Positions 9,458 to 19,271 of a stretch of DNA of 64,000 nt are shown here, one piece after another. The first letter of the stretch is position 1. Each line of letters starts with the position of its first letter. The notes beneath the pieces were generated by a model that was given only the letters and a program-made list of their open reading frames with translations, had not been told where the DNA came from and did not search any database. The stretch is from assembly GCA_020697255.1 (NCBI GenBank), contig JAJFBE010000003.1, positions 186,001 to 250,000 of the forward strand. Reading direction: 5' to 3'. Source of the stretch: Burkholderiales bacterium (GTDB taxonomy: Bacteria; Pseudomonadota; Gammaproteobacteria; Burkholderiales; UBA11063). The translations under genes and the position numbers were made by a program.

Positions 9458-10261
9458 GTGACAGGTAGTAAAAGAGGTTATATAATTCCAATTGGTGGAC
9501 GGGAAAGTAAACTGGCAAATCCAAGGGTTTTAGAAAAATTTGTTCAGTTATCCGGTGGTACAAATGGCTATATCGTGGTGATTCCAACTGCATCAGAGTT
9601 ACCGGACACCGGAGAAAACTACGTAAATTTATTTAAAAATCTAGGCGTTAAAGATGCGTATAGTCTAGAGATTGATAAAAGGTCGGATGCTTCACGGGAA
9701 GATTATCTTAAACACTTAAACCAAGCCACCGGAATTTTTATGACTGGTGGTAATCAATTACTATTATCCACAACTTTAGGGGGAACCCCGGTTGCACAGT
9801 TAATTCGGCGTAAAAATGCAGCAGGTACGCATGTGGCAGGCACTTCAGCCGGAGCAGCATTTATTCCTGAACATATGATAGCTGGTGGACAGCCAGGGCT
9901 TATGCCGCGTGGTAATATGGTTGTGTTAGCACCCGGTCTGGGTTTAACTAATAAAATATTAGTTGACCAGCATTTTTCACAACGTGACAGGCTTGGACGG
10001 TTGCTTACAGCATTATCATATAACCCATTTATTACAGGAGTTGGTATCGATGAAGATACTGCTGCATTTTTATGCCCCGATAGTACAATTGAAGTGGTAG
10101 GTAGCGGGATAATTACGATTGTTGATATGTCGCATTTAAGTTATTCATCTGTACATAAAGCTGGCCCTAATGAGCCAATTAGTTTAGTTGGTATCCGGAT
10201 GCATACCTTAATTGAGGGCGGACGTTATGATGCCTTGAATCATACTGTTTTAGCCGGATAA
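9458..10261 (+). CDS. cphB: Cyanophycinase
   Basis: This serine exopeptidase of the PC:peptidase (S51) family cleaves cyanophycin to beta-aspartyl-arginine dipeptides. The 267-residue protein carries the nucleophile in GTSAGA (Ser130), the N-terminal IPIGGRESK, TGGNQ and DQHFSQRDRLGRL motifs, and the GVGIDEDTA segment. It starts with GTG at 9458, preceded by AAGGAAAA. With the two synthetase genes upstream and an isoaspartyl peptidase downstream, this makes a closed synthesis and mobilisation unit. No signal peptide, so it acts inside the cell. Confidence 0.95.
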   Translation: MTGSKRGYIIPIGGRESKLANPRVLEKFVQLSGGTNGYIVVIPTASELPDTGENYVNLFKNLGVKDAYSLEIDKRSDASREDYLKHLNQATGIFMTGGNQLLLSTTLGGTPVAQLIRRKNAAGTHVAGTSAGAAFIPEHMIAGGQPGLMPRGNMVVLAPGLGLTNKILVDQHFSQRDRLGRLLTALSYNPFITGVGIDEDTAAFLCPDSTIEVVGSGIITIVDMSHLSYSSVHKAGPNEPISLVGIRMHTLIEGGRYDALNHTVLAG

Positions 10262-10269
10262 GTTTATAT

Positions 10270-11124
10270 ATGAAAAAAATTATCATTCATGGCGGGTGCG
10301 GTGCCCGCGAAGATGCAAAAACCCCATATATTAAGTATCATGAACATTTAAATGTAATAATAACCAGGGCACATAAGTATTTGCTAGAGAGTAATGATGC
10401 TATATCAAGTGCACTTTTTGCAGCCGGTCTTTTAGAAGATGATCCGATTTTTAATGCAGGCACTGGTTCAAGGTTGCAGCAAGATGGGCAAATTCGCATG
10501 TCGGCTTCAGTAATGGATAGTATCCATAACAAATTTGCAGCGGTAGTCAATATTCAAAATGTACAATATCCCTCAGCTATTGCACACAAATTGATGGGAC
10601 AACACCATAGCATCCTAGGGGGCGAGGAAGCTACAAAGTTCGCACATGATAAGCTGGATATTCCGATATATAACCCTGTAACAGAACATCGTTACCAGGA
10701 GTATCTTGAATCTAAAAAAGCTCTAACCGGCACAATAGGTGTGGTTGCACTGGATGATAATGGGGTTATTTGTACTATTACCTCTACCGGCGGGGTCGGT
10801 TTTGAAATTCCGGGCCGTATTGGGGATACTCCGACTGTTGCGGGCAATTTTGCTTCAAATTTAATGGGGATTTCATGTACCGGAATAGGTGAACATATTA
10901 TTAATCAGGCGGTTGCTGCCAAAACCCATACCCGGGTTAAAGATGGAATGGCATTAAAAGAAGCTGTAGAACGAGCTATTAATGAAAGTGATGAGCTTGG
11001 GGACTATGTTGGCTTGATAGCATTGGATAACAATGGTGAATTTGTGACTGGCTCAACCAAGATAGCCAGGACATTATATGCTTACCATGATGGTGAAAAA
11101 ATCCGTACCTTTTATGAAGACTAA
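10270..11124 (+). CDS. iaaA: Isoaspartyl peptidase / plant-type L-asparaginase
   Basis: An N-terminal nucleophile hydrolase (284 residues) that would split the beta-Asp-Arg dipeptide released by cyanophycinase into free aspartate and arginine. The N-terminal IIHGGCGARED, the GTGSRLQQDGQI region, and the autocleavage site GTIGVVALD with Thr155 as predicted nucleophile are seen, along with TSTGG and GRIGDTP. The role in cyanophycin use is inferred from its position 8 bases after cphB; the peptidase family is clear. It ends the cluster. Confidence 0.92.
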   Translation: MKKIIIHGGCGAREDAKTPYIKYHEHLNVIITRAHKYLLESNDAISSALFAAGLLEDDPIFNAGTGSRLQQDGQIRMSASVMDSIHNKFAAVVNIQNVQYPSAIAHKLMGQHHSILGGEEATKFAHDKLDIPIYNPVTEHRYQEYLESKKALTGTIGVVALDDNGVICTITSTGGVGFEIPGRIGDTPTVAGNFASNLMGISCTGIGEHIINQAVAAKTHTRVKDGMALKEAVERAINESDELGDYVGLIALDNNGEFVTGSTKIARTLYAYHDGEKIRTFYED

Positions 11125-11479
11125 CCTTTATTCTTAATTTATTAGCTTATTCTTATGTGCTATGCCTGGGATAACAAATTTATGTTATCCCTACACGTAG
11201 CACGCAAACTCACTAAACTAAACCACCAGGTGTTTTATTCCTTGTAGGGTAAAAAAGTAAGCTTTTTAATGCGGTAAGGCAAATTAATCTGTATTTTGAG
11301 CGTAAGCATCTGGTATTTCTTAGCTAAACCACTATAGCATAGGACAACTCTAATAGGTTAAAACAAAAATCTTAATTTACGCTCAATATAAGATTAACTA
11401 ATCAGGGGGTTATTATATCTAAACCTGGAAATAATAGCGTACCAGTTATTGGTACAAGAATATGGTAAAGAATTTTAAA
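11125..11479. other. Intergenic gap after the cyanophycin cluster
   Basis: About 355 bases with no convincing gene on either strand. It holds an 8-bp-arm hairpin (annotated separately) about 45 bases after the iaaA stop, but no clear poly-T terminator. Confidence 0.5.
11168..11191. repeat. Inverted repeat GGGATAAC-N8-GTTATCCC
   Basis: A perfect 8-bp stem with an 8-base loop (aaatttat), 43 bases downstream of the iaaA stop. It is not followed by a T run on either strand, so it is not a standard intrinsic terminator; it could stabilise the mRNA end or bind a protein. Confidence 0.5.
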
Positions 11480-12256
11480 TCACTGATCCAATAAAAACGG
11501 GATTAATCTGAGGGAGTTTGCTTTTTCAATTAATTGACTAGAGGTATTTACATCAAATTTAGTATAGAGCCTTTTATTAATAAGTGCTTGAACTGTGGCT
11601 GTAGTAATAATTTTATTTTCCAATGTAGACAAAATATTGGATATTTCTTTGGGTGATTGATTAAGTGCTAAATAATATAGCACTTCTTTTTCTCTTTTAG
11701 ACAATTTTATTTGGATATTTAAATCATATTCTTTTTTATTTTTACCCAATTCAGCATTTAAGAAAGTATACTTATAAGTTTGCATTAAATTATACAAATC
11801 ATTACTAAATTGTTTAAACGTATTATATATCTTTTTCTGCTCGGTTTGAGCTTCTATTTTTAATCGTTCTGCTTCTTTTTCTGCTGTAATTTCTATTGCA
11901 GTACCAATAATTCCTATAATATCATTATTATCATTAAATAAAGGGGCGCGAAAAGCTGTATAATACCTAAGCCTACCGTTAGTTATATCTGTTACAACAT
12001 CTTCTTGATAAAGAGGTGCTCTTTCCTCTATTACTTTTTTAACATGACTTAGTATATTATCTGCCATTTCTTTAGAGTATAATACATGCGGGCTTTTACC
12101 TATAATATCCTCAAAGCTTTTTGCCCCAATTGCATTTAAACAAGCTTGATTGCAGCCTAAAATTTTTAAATTAATTTTATCGCCCCAGTATAAGGGAAAC
12201 GGGATTAATGAAGCGACCTGTTCAAGATATGTTATGATTTGTGGTTTTTCATCCAT
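11480..12256 (-). CDS. PAS domain / LuxR-type HTH transcriptional regulator
   Basis: This 258-residue protein has an N-terminal PAS domain (about residues 15-125: LGCNQACLNAIGAKSFEDII, then the PAC-like GIIGTAIEITAEKEAERLK), a helical linker, and a C-terminal LuxR-type helix-turn-helix starting KLSKREKEVLYYLALNQSPKEI (split here between words for length: KLSKREKEVLYY, LALNQSPKEI). It resembles single-polypeptide sensor-regulators that respond to a small ligand or redox state. It lies divergent from the secreted apyrase gene, with a 212-base shared promoter region, so regulation of that gene is plausible but not shown. The ligand is unknown. Confidence 0.8.
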   Translation of the reverse strand: MDEKPQIITYLEQVASLIPFPLYWGDKINLKILGCNQACLNAIGAKSFEDIIGKSPHVLYSKEMADNILSHVKKVIEERAPLYQEDVVTDITNGRLRYYTAFRAPLFNDNNDIIGIIGTAIEITAEKEAERLKIEAQTEQKKIYNTFKQFSNDLYNLMQTYKYTFLNAELGKNKKEYDLNIQIKLSKREKEVLYYLALNQSPKEISNILSTLENKIITTATVQALINKRLYTKFDVNTSSQLIEKANSLRLIPFLLDQ

Positions 12257-12399
12257 AATTAATCACCTCTACAAGAAAAATTTATAGCAACTCAGGTGTT
12301 TATTATACCATTTAAATGCTAATATTTAAATTTTCCAGCCGAATTTAAGCAAGATTTCGTATTTAAGAGGGATATTCTCAAAAACACGGATATTTCGTA

Positions 12400-12428
12400 T
12401 TGCTTATTTTCTTACTTTATGTGATAAT
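12400..12428 (+). promoter_or_regulatory. Candidate sigma-70 promoter for the apyrase gene
   Basis: TTGCTT (12400-12405) and GATAAT (12423-12428) with a 17-base spacer, 40 bases upstream of the chosen apyrase start and within the divergent regulator/apyrase intergenic region. Confidence 0.45.
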
Positions 12429-12468
12429 CCTACTATATTCGCATATATTCTGGTAAATGGAGTCAAAA

Positions 12469-13911
12469 ATGACCAAGAAAGTTCTAATTAGCCTTCTTTT
12501 GATGGTGTCAGGGGTGTCAGTGTATGCTGCAGATATTGTAACAAATACCCATAATAATACAGTATCATACGAAATTGTAATTGATTCCGGTAGCAGCGGT
12601 AACCGGGTTTATATATACAAAAAAATAAAGTTGGTAGATTCAGATATTCCTGATATACAATCAATCCAGGTGGCTGAAATTCAAGGCCTTAATTATTCAA
12701 ATGGAGAACTTATAAAAAGTAAAAACTCTATTCCATTAGCTGGAAATGATATTAATATGTCAATAAAGCCCCTACTAGAATTAGCAAAGGCAAATTTAGA
12801 GAAGAAAGTTAATCCTAGCGATGTGCCAGTTAGCGTTTTAGCTACAGCCGGTATGCGTATTCTTGAGGAAGAGGATAAACAAAAAGGTACTAGTTTAGTA
12901 GCAGATCAATTTGAAAAAGTTAAAAAGGTTATTAAAGAAGAGGGGTTCAAGGAGGGAAAAGTCGGAATTATACCTGGGTATGATGAAGGTTTATATTCCT
13001 GGCTTGATGTAAATTATAAAGCCCTAAAAAAGGCTATAGCAACTAATGGTATTATAGAAATCGGCGGAGCCTCAGCGCAGATTGCCTTTACTACTGCTAC
13101 TACACAACAACAAATTCCGACGGATGCAAAAATTACTACTTTTAATCTCAATGGTAAACTCTATAATGTATTTAGCATAAGTTATTTAGGTTTAGGCCAA
13201 AATATGGCCAGGAAATACATGAATAACCTTGCTGCTAATGTTAAAACCCGTGACCAGTGCTACCCTACAGGTTATACAAATATACAAGAGCCACTTTTAT
13301 TTCCTGAATTTTTATTTTCAGGTAGTTCATTTTCTGGTCATGATAGTACATTTACTGTAAAGGATTCAAAATATAGCTTTTCTGATTGTGCTAACAACTA
13401 CCAAAATGTTCTTTCAATGCCACTTTTTAATTCATTGGCACAGATTAAAGAAATAGGCGGTTTTAAAAGCACTACTTTTATGGGATTGGCTTCTATATAT
13501 TGGAGGTTTGAAAACTTTGGTCTGGCTTCTACTTCTGCGCTTGATGTCAATACTTTTGAAAATAAAGTCAAAGGGTATTGCTCCTCACTCACGCTTGCAC
13601 CAGAAGCTTCAGCAAAATATGAATACTGTTTTAACAAGAACAGTAATCATGCCAAGGATAGTGAATATGCTAGTATTGAAGAAAAGAATATGTGTAACGA
13701 AACACTCGATTTGAATGAAAAGCTTGTAAATTGTGCTAATGCGGCATACATATATGAATTTCTAGGTAAATTAGACAGCTCCTTTTTATCTGTTAATACG
13801 ACTCATCTTAAGGCCCAGGATATTGGTTCAGCTAGTACAGGAACCTGGACAAGGGGATTTGTGATCGACGAAATCATTCAAAATCATGCTTCAGCAACGC
13901 AAAACCAGTGA
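12469..13911 (+). CDS. Secreted GDA1/CD39-family nucleoside triphosphate diphosphohydrolase (apyrase)
   Basis: A 480-residue exported enzyme predicted to hydrolyse nucleoside tri- and diphosphates. A signal peptide ends at SVYA (about residue 20). All main apyrase conserved regions are seen: ACR1 VIDSGSSGNRVYIYK (about 37), ACR2 LATAGMRIL (about 124), ACR3 DEGLYSWLDVNY (about 171, with the expected catalytic Glu) and ACR4 IIEIGGASAQIAF (about 194). Six cysteines in the second half could form disulfides. I chose ATG 12469 because TGGAG lies 6 bases upstream, rather than ATG 12457. The family is largely eukaryotic; in bacteria it is best known from Legionella, where it supports growth in host cells. 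Transfer from a eukaryote is inference. Confidence 0.9.
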   Translation: MTKKVLISLLLMVSGVSVYAADIVTNTHNNTVSYEIVIDSGSSGNRVYIYKKIKLVDSDIPDIQSIQVAEIQGLNYSNGELIKSKNSIPLAGNDINMSIKPLLELAKANLEKKVNPSDVPVSVLATAGMRILEEEDKQKGTSLVADQFEKVKKVIKEEGFKEGKVGIIPGYDEGLYSWLDVNYKALKKAIATNGIIEIGGASAQIAFTTATTQQQIPTDAKITTFNLNGKLYNVFSISYLGLGQNMARKYMNNLAANVKTRDQCYPTGYTNIQEPLLFPEFLFSGSSFSGHDSTFTVKDSKYSFSDCANNYQNVLSMPLFNSLAQIKEIGGFKSTTFMGLASIYWRFENFGLASTSALDVNTFENKVKGYCSSLTLAPEASAKYEYCFNKNSNHAKDSEYASIEEKNMCNETLDLNEKLVNCANAAYIYEFLGKLDSSFLSVNTTHLKAQDIGSASTGTWTRGFVIDEIIQNHASATQNQ

Positions 13912-13969
13912 TATAAACTTCGTATAGCAATTTCGAAGGACTCAATTAAGAGGCTTTTTATTGCTTACT

Positions 13970-14665
13970 TTATGAACAATTTCCAATTATAAAGACTGCT
14001 TCTTGTTTATTAATATCAGGAAGCTTTTTTTTCCATTCTGATACGTTTTTACTAATAACGCATTCATTTTTATTCATTAGGTTAGTACTAATTGATATGC
14101 ATACCTGTGGTGCTAGGGTCTCTACAAGGGATTGAAGCAGTTGGTTATTTCTAAATGGAGTCTCAATAACTATCTGGCTTTGATCATATTTAAGAACCAG
14201 TTCTTCCAAGCGTTTTATTTGCTTTTTCCTGTCTATGTTATCTATAGGTAAATAGCCTGTAAAAGCAAAACTTTGCCCGTTCATACCGCTAGCCATTAAT
14301 GCCATCATTAATGAGCTGGGGCCAGCTAAAGGGCATACCTGTATTTGATGTTTATGCGCTAGCCTGACCACCTTGCTTCCAGGGTCAGCAATAGCTGGCA
14401 TCCCGCAATCAGAAATAAGCCCAACATCTTGCCCATCTAGCAGTGGTTTGATTAGTTGTGCGATATCATGTGAATGCTTATTTAACTCAGAAATATTTAG
14501 TTGCTGTAAAGGTGTATCCAAATGTAACTGTTTTAGGTGTGCTCTGGCAGTTTTAGCTGTTTCTACAATAAAATATTGTAGATGTTTTATTTTCTCGGTT
14601 TGAGTTATACCTGCATGGTCTATGTCATTTGCCAGGGTAGTGGGAATTAAAAATAAATACGCCAT
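13970..14665 (-). CDS. RsmI-like SAM-dependent methyltransferase (tetrapyrrole methylase fold)
   Basis: A 231-residue member of the tetrapyrrole (corrin/porphyrin) methylase fold, closest by eye to the RsmI branch: GLISDCGMPAIADPGSKVV, CPLAGPSSLMMALMASG and IVIETPFRNNQLL are typical. It is shorter than the usual RsmI (about 280 residues) and diverges at the N-terminus (MAYLFLIPTTLAND), as in the RsmI paralogue that occurs beside maf in betaproteobacteria. 16S rRNA C1402 2'-O-methylation is therefore only one possibility; substrate unknown. Confidence 0.8.
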   Translation of the reverse strand: MAYLFLIPTTLANDIDHAGITQTEKIKHLQYFIVETAKTARAHLKQLHLDTPLQQLNISELNKHSHDIAQLIKPLLDGQDVGLISDCGMPAIADPGSKVVRLAHKHQIQVCPLAGPSSLMMALMASGMNGQSFAFTGYLPIDNIDRKKQIKRLEELVLKYDQSQIVIETPFRNNQLLQSLVETLAPQVCISISTNLMNKNECVISKNVSEWKKKLPDINKQEAVFIIGNCS

Positions 14666-14725
14666 AACAAGTGAAATTGCTCTTATAAAATAACGTGCAT
14701 TGATAAACTATTGATTTAAATTATT

Positions 14726-15019
14726 TTAGTGTGTAATTGTTGGTAACATTGTCATAATTTTTAACAATATGCCGCCTAACCCAGCTCCCAGTGTTATGGT
14801 AGCCGTAATGATAAGACCAATAATCCAATTATACCTGCTATCAATTTTGAGAAATTGGCGATCAATTCTTTCTTCAAATATTCGAAATTTATTATCGATA
14901 CTAGCTTCATGTTTATCCATGATTTTATCAATAGCTAATTGAAGTTCAGATTTAGTCATTATTTCCTCATTTACAAACTTCCCGAGCAATAGACCTGCTA
15001 TGTTTGATTTATCATTCAT
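14726..15019 (-). CDS. Small coiled-coil protein with C-terminal membrane anchor
   Basis: A 97-residue protein of unknown function. Residues about 20-60 are rich in charged heptad-like sequence (KIMDKHEASIDNKFRIFEER), followed by one membrane segment (about 65-87: WIIGLIITATITLGAGLGGI). GAGGT precedes the ATG at a good distance. Such tail-anchored coiled-coil proteins are common and not functionally defined. Not part of an obvious operon. Confidence 0.65.
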   Translation of the reverse strand: MNDKSNIAGLLLGKFVNEEIMTKSELQLAIDKIMDKHEASIDNKFRIFEERIDRQFLKIDSRYNWIIGLIITATITLGAGLGGILLKIMTMLPTITH

Positions 15020-15108
15020 ATGTATTTTACCTCAAACTATACATAAATTGTGAAAATTTATGTATATATAAACCTTAAAGCAGCGATTATAACAATTTGA
15101 AAATAAAT

Positions 15109-15132
15109 AGTTTTGCGAATATTCGCAAAACT
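15109..15132. repeat. Perfect 24-bp palindrome centred on TTTTGCGAAT
   Basis: AGTTTTGCGAAT followed directly by its reverse complement ATTCGCAAAACT, in the gap between the small membrane protein and the yfcH-like gene. A closely related hairpin (TTTTGCGAA-TC-TTCGCAAAA) occurs at 28439-28458, so this is a dispersed element rather than a local operator. Confidence 0.75.
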
Positions 15133-15258
15133 AATCACATCTTACTGGCAGAAGATAATTAATTGAATTTTAAGCCTTAAAATTTAGCCTTTATTTACTA
15201 CAATTAGGGTATAAATTATGCGATAATTATCTATTGCAATTTTCATGGAGATAATGAA

Positions 15259-16140
15259 ATGCAAACTATTTTGCTTAGCGGGTCAAATGGCTTTATTGCA
15301 ACTAATTTCATAACGAAATTTGCTGGCACCTATAAATTTATAAAATTAAGCCGCAAATCAATGCCGGGGCACATAACTTTTGAGGAATTAGCTACCAATG
15401 GGGAGTTAGCCAAATCCATAGATGTGGTTATTAATTTAGCCGGGGCGAACATTGGGGATAAGCGCTGGAGTATAGCGCGCAAAAAAGAGTTATTAATTAG
15501 TCGCCTAAAAACTACATCACAATTAGTAACTATCTTTAATCAAGCCGGGGCGAGAGCACATTTTATCTCAGCAAGTGCTGTTGGCGTATACCCGCCAAAT
15601 GCACAAAATGACGAAGATACGCCAACCATATGTGAAGATGCTACCAACTTCTCAGAGCAATTAACCAGACAGTGGGAAAGCGCGGCACGAAAATATAAAG
15701 GCAAATTAACCATTACCCGTTTTGGTGTAGTGCTTGGCAGCTCCGGCGGGGCATTTCCTAAAATGTTAAAACCATTTTTACTGTATATGGGCGGTCCCTT
15801 GGGGAATGGATTACAAAATTTCCCATGGATTTCACTAGTTGATCTGCTAAATGCCTTGAATTACATTATAAATACGGGCAATGTTGGAATATATAATTTA
15901 GTTGCACCACAGATTATTAGCAATAATCAACTGGCTAAAACCATAGCAGCAACATGGCATAAGCCTTGTATATTTAGGATACCGGAGTCTTTAATTAGAC
16001 TTATATTTGGGCAGATGGGACAGGAATTATTCTTAAATAGCTTAAGTGTTGTACCTACAAGGTTGATAAAAGAAAACTTTAATTACCAACATTCATATAT
16101 TGAACTCTGCCTGAAAGCTATTAAAACAAAAGTATTTTAA
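15259..16140 (+). CDS. TIGR01777-family NAD(P)-binding epimerase-like protein (YfcH/SDR39U1)
   Basis: A 293-residue extended short-chain dehydrogenase/reductase. The N-terminal nucleotide loop is ILLSGSNGFIATNFI; INLAGANIGDKRWS, FISASAVGVYP (Tyr as predicted active site) and TRFGVVLGSSGGAFPKML are signatures of the TIGR01777 group, whose substrate is not known. It stands alone with its own upstream region. GGAG lies 10 bases before the ATG. Confidence 0.9.
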   Translation: MQTILLSGSNGFIATNFITKFAGTYKFIKLSRKSMPGHITFEELATNGELAKSIDVVINLAGANIGDKRWSIARKKELLISRLKTTSQLVTIFNQAGARAHFISASAVGVYPPNAQNDEDTPTICEDATNFSEQLTRQWESAARKYKGKLTITRFGVVLGSSGGAFPKMLKPFLLYMGGPLGNGLQNFPWISLVDLLNALNYIINTGNVGIYNLVAPQIISNNQLAKTIAATWHKPCIFRIPESLIRLIFGQMGQELFLNSLSVVPTRLIKENFNYQHSYIELCLKAIKTKVF

Positions 16141-16388
16141 AATTAATGGGCCAGCCCACAGAAATTCCTTATGGCTATTTGCCTTTATTGTGTAAAATAC
16201 TTATTTACAGTATTAAACCGAGTATTGTTACATATTTCTAATTGGTAGGGCTGCTCCCTTTCAATTCACTTACTCATTTTTGGGCAATGCCAATTTATAT
16301 CATTTTAAAGCGCAAACTATGGTAAAATTGTGTGTATTTGTAACTGGGCAAATACCCAGTTACGTAAGTTTATTAGGTTAAAGGAAAT

Positions 16389-16934
16389 ATGACAAGTTTA
16401 ACAGATTATTTTTTAGTAGCTATGCCAACTGTTGCAGATTATGCATTTAGAGGCAGCGTGGTTTATGTGACAAACCATGATGTTGCTAATGGTGCGGTTG
16501 GAGTTGTTGTTAATAAGCCATTAAACCGGACCCTAAGAGATGCTTTTAAAGATTTAGATATTAGTGAATATAACCCGCTTTGGGCTGATGCACCTCTATA
16601 TTGGGGCGGTCCGATGTCAGCACAAAGTGGCTTTGTACTGCATAAAACAGGTGAGCCTGATCGGCATCTCTATGAATTAACGAATAACCGCAATGTATTA
16701 ACGGATATTGCTGCAAGTGACCAAAAGGATAATTTATTTATTTCGGTTGGTTATGTTGGATGGGCTGATTATCAGATAGAAAATGAAATCAAACATAATA
16801 ACTGGTTGGTGGTAAAAGCTGATCCCGGACTGATTTTTGATGTAGATGCATCGGTTCGTTACCATGAGGCTCTAGGTTTGTTAGGTATTAAAAACCCTGG
16901 ACAGTTGTATTGTGGTGGTGAAGTATTTGCCTAA
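16389..16934 (+). CDS. YqgE/AlgH family protein
   Basis: A 181-residue UPF0301 protein, identified from MPTVADYAFRGSVVYVTNH, GAVGVVVNKPL, YWGGPMSAQSGFVLH and the C-terminal YHEALGLLGI. Function is not firmly known; it is almost always next to ruvX/yqgF, as here (23-base overlap). AAAGGA precedes the ATG. Confidence 0.92.
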   Translation: MTSLTDYFLVAMPTVADYAFRGSVVYVTNHDVANGAVGVVVNKPLNRTLRDAFKDLDISEYNPLWADAPLYWGGPMSAQSGFVLHKTGEPDRHLYELTNNRNVLTDIAASDQKDNLFISVGYVGWADYQIENEIKHNNWLVVKADPGLIFDVDASVRYHEALGLLGIKNPGQLYCGGEVFA

Positions 16935-17352
16935 CTTTATACAGGTAATGGCTTTTGACTATGGTGAGAGCCGAATTGGGGTAGCCACAGGAAATACCGA
17001 ACTAAAAATTCCTCATCCATTAGAAACGGTGACTGGTCGGAATAAGTTTGATAAATTGGATAAAATTGCCAAATTAATAGAGATGTGGAGACCACAGTTA
17101 TTAGTTGTTGGAAAACCTGGTAATATTGAGGGCAAAACAGAACTATTTGCCAGCATAAACAAATTTGCTAATCGTTTAAGTCATAGATTTAACCTGCCGG
17201 TTAACTTTGTTAATGAAGATTATACCTCGAGCCTGGCATCTGGGCAATTAAATGAACAAAATGTTTTTGGTCGCAGACAAAGCGAAAAATTGGATCAGCT
17301 GGCAGCTTGTGCAATATTAGAGACATATTTTAATAACCATGTAGCAAAGTAG
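16912..17352 (+). CDS. ruvX: RuvX/YqgF Holliday-junction resolvase-like nuclease
   Basis: A 146-residue RNase H-fold protein with [16 protein letters not shown] at the first acidic site, [11 protein letters not shown], and [10 protein letters not shown] with the second acidic residue. YqgF proteins are implicated in 16S rRNA 5'-end processing and perhaps recombination. The start is uncertain: GTG 16912 overlaps yqgE, while ATG 16948 would begin immediately at the conserved MAFDYG; a start between them is most family-like. Confidence 0.92.
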   Translation: MVVKYLPNFIQVMAFDYGESRIGVATGNTELKIPHPLETVTGRNKFDKLDKIAKLIEMWRPQLLVVGKPGNIEGKTELFASINKFANRLSHRFNLPVNFVNEDYTSSLASGQLNEQNVFGRRQSEKLDQLAACAILETYFNNHVAK

Positions 17353-17375
17353 CTATAAAAAGATTTAGATTAGAA

Positions 17376-19271
17376 ATGATATTTGATAAACAGTACGATG
17401 TAATAGTAGTTGGCGGTGGCCATGCCGGGACTGAAGGAGCATTAGCTAGTAGCCGTATGGGCATGCAAACGTTATTAATTACCCATAATATCGAAACTTT
17501 GGGCCAGATGTCGTGTAATCCTTCAATTGGTGGTATAGGTAAAGGCCATTTGGTAAAAGAAGTAGATGCACTAGGCGGCATAATGGCACTTGCTGCCGAT
17601 CATGCCGGTATCCAGTTTCGTATATTAAATTCAAGTAAAGGTCCGGCAGTACGTGCAACCCGCGCCCAAGCTGACCGAATCTTATATAAAGCCTATATCC
17701 GTAACGCTTTGGAAAACCAGCCAAACCTCACCTTATTCCAGCAAGCTGTCGATGATTTGATTATTGAAAACGACAGAGTAACCGGCGTAGTTACCCAAAG
17801 CGGTATTATTTTTAAGGCAAAGGCAGTTGTTCTAACCAACGGCACATTTTTAGGTGGTAAAATTCATATTGGTTTAGATAATTATACTGGAGGTAGAGCC
17901 GGTGATCCTGCTTCCACGAGATTATCCGAAAAGTTACGTGAATATAAATTGCCCGTATCCCGTTTAAAAACTGGCACACCGCCACGTATAGATGGTAGAA
18001 CTATAGATTTTAGTAAACTGATTATACAGCCAGGCGACAATCCGCTGCCGATATTCTCGGAACGTGGAAAAGTTACAGATCATCCTAAGCAGATCCCATG
18101 TTGGATTACGCATACTAATAGCCAAACCCGTGATATTATCTTAAGCGGGCTTGATCGCTCACCAATGTTTACCGGAGTAATTGAAGGGGTTGGGCCACGC
18201 TATTGTCCGTCAATTGAGGATAAAATACATCGCTTTAAGGACAAAGAATCACATCAGATATTTCTTGAGCCGGAAGGGTTAACTACAAACGAGTATTACC
18301 CAAACGGAATCTCAACTTCGTTACCTTTTGATATTCAGCTAAAGTTGGTTCATTCTATGCCGGGTCTGGAAAACGCCCATATACTGCGTCCGGGTTATGC
18401 AATTGAGTATGATTATTTTGATCCAACGTATTTAAAGTCGAGTCTCGAGTCCAAATTGATTAGTGGTTTATTTTTTGCCGGTCAAATAAACGGGACTACT
18501 GGCTACGAAGAAGCAGCGGCGCAAGGGCTATTAGCTGGGATAAATGCGGGTTTGCTTGTACAAGGCAGGGATAGCTGGTGTCCAAAACGTAGTGAGGCTT
18601 ATATTGGTGTTTTAGTTGATGATTTAATTACCAAAGGAGTGGCAGAACCTTATCGAATGTTTACCTCACGGGCTGAATACCGCCTGCAGTTACGGGAAGA
18701 TAATGCAGATTTACGCCTGAGCGAAATTGGTAGGGAATTGGGTGTAGTAGGTGAAGAGCAGTGGGCTTTATACTGTAATAAAAAAGAGATGGTATTTAAT
18801 GAAATTGAGCATTTAAAAAAGGTATTTGTCCATCCGGGGATTATGGATGATGAAATTAAGGGATTATTAGGTGGTGAGATAGAGCGTGAATATTCTTTAC
18901 ATGATTTGTTAAAACGTCCGGAGATTGGCTATACTGATTTAGCCAAACTTACCAAATTTAGTGATAAATTAATTTTGCAAGATGAGCGTGTATTTAGTCA
19001 GGTTGAAGTACAGATAAAATATGCAGGATACATCAGCCGGCAAACAGAAGAGGTTGGTAAATATGCATATCTGGATGATATAAAGTTACCTTCTAATATT
19101 GATTATGGGCAAATTAGTGGGTTATCGGCAGAGGTGGTGCAAAAGCTAGATAAGTTTAAGCCTGAAACTCTTGCGCAAGCTTCTCGTGTTTCAGGGATTA
19201 CTCCTGCAGCAATATCGCTACTTCTTGTATATCATAAAAAAGGGTTTCCACGTTTAAAAGGTAATAAATGA
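17376..19271 (+). CDS. mnmG: tRNA uridine 5-carboxymethylaminomethyl modification enzyme MnmG
   Basis: The FAD-binding subunit of MnmEG, which installs carboxymethylaminomethyl at U34 of tRNA. The 631-residue length is normal. [16 protein letters not shown] (about residue 9) binds [42 protein letters not shown] and [13 protein letters not shown] are all highly conserved MnmG segments. mnmE is not nearby. Overlaps gtrA by 4 bases. Confidence 0.98.
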   Translation: MIFDKQYDVIVVGGGHAGTEGALASSRMGMQTLLITHNIETLGQMSCNPSIGGIGKGHLVKEVDALGGIMALAADHAGIQFRILNSSKGPAVRATRAQADRILYKAYIRNALENQPNLTLFQQAVDDLIIENDRVTGVVTQSGIIFKAKAVVLTNGTFLGGKIHIGLDNYTGGRAGDPASTRLSEKLREYKLPVSRLKTGTPPRIDGRTIDFSKLIIQPGDNPLPIFSERGKVTDHPKQIPCWITHTNSQTRDIILSGLDRSPMFTGVIEGVGPRYCPSIEDKIHRFKDKESHQIFLEPEGLTTNEYYPNGISTSLPFDIQLKLVHSMPGLENAHILRPGYAIEYDYFDPTYLKSSLESKLISGLFFAGQINGTTGYEEAAAQGLLAGINAGLLVQGRDSWCPKRSEAYIGVLVDDLITKGVAEPYRMFTSRAEYRLQLREDNADLRLSEIGRELGVVGEEQWALYCNKKEMVFNEIEHLKKVFVHPGIMDDEIKGLLGGEIEREYSLHDLLKRPEIGYTDLAKLTKFSDKLILQDERVFSQVEVQIKYAGYISRQTEEVGKYAYLDDIKLPSNIDYGQISGLSAEVVQKLDKFKPETLAQASRVSGITPAAISLLLVYHKKGFPRLKGNK

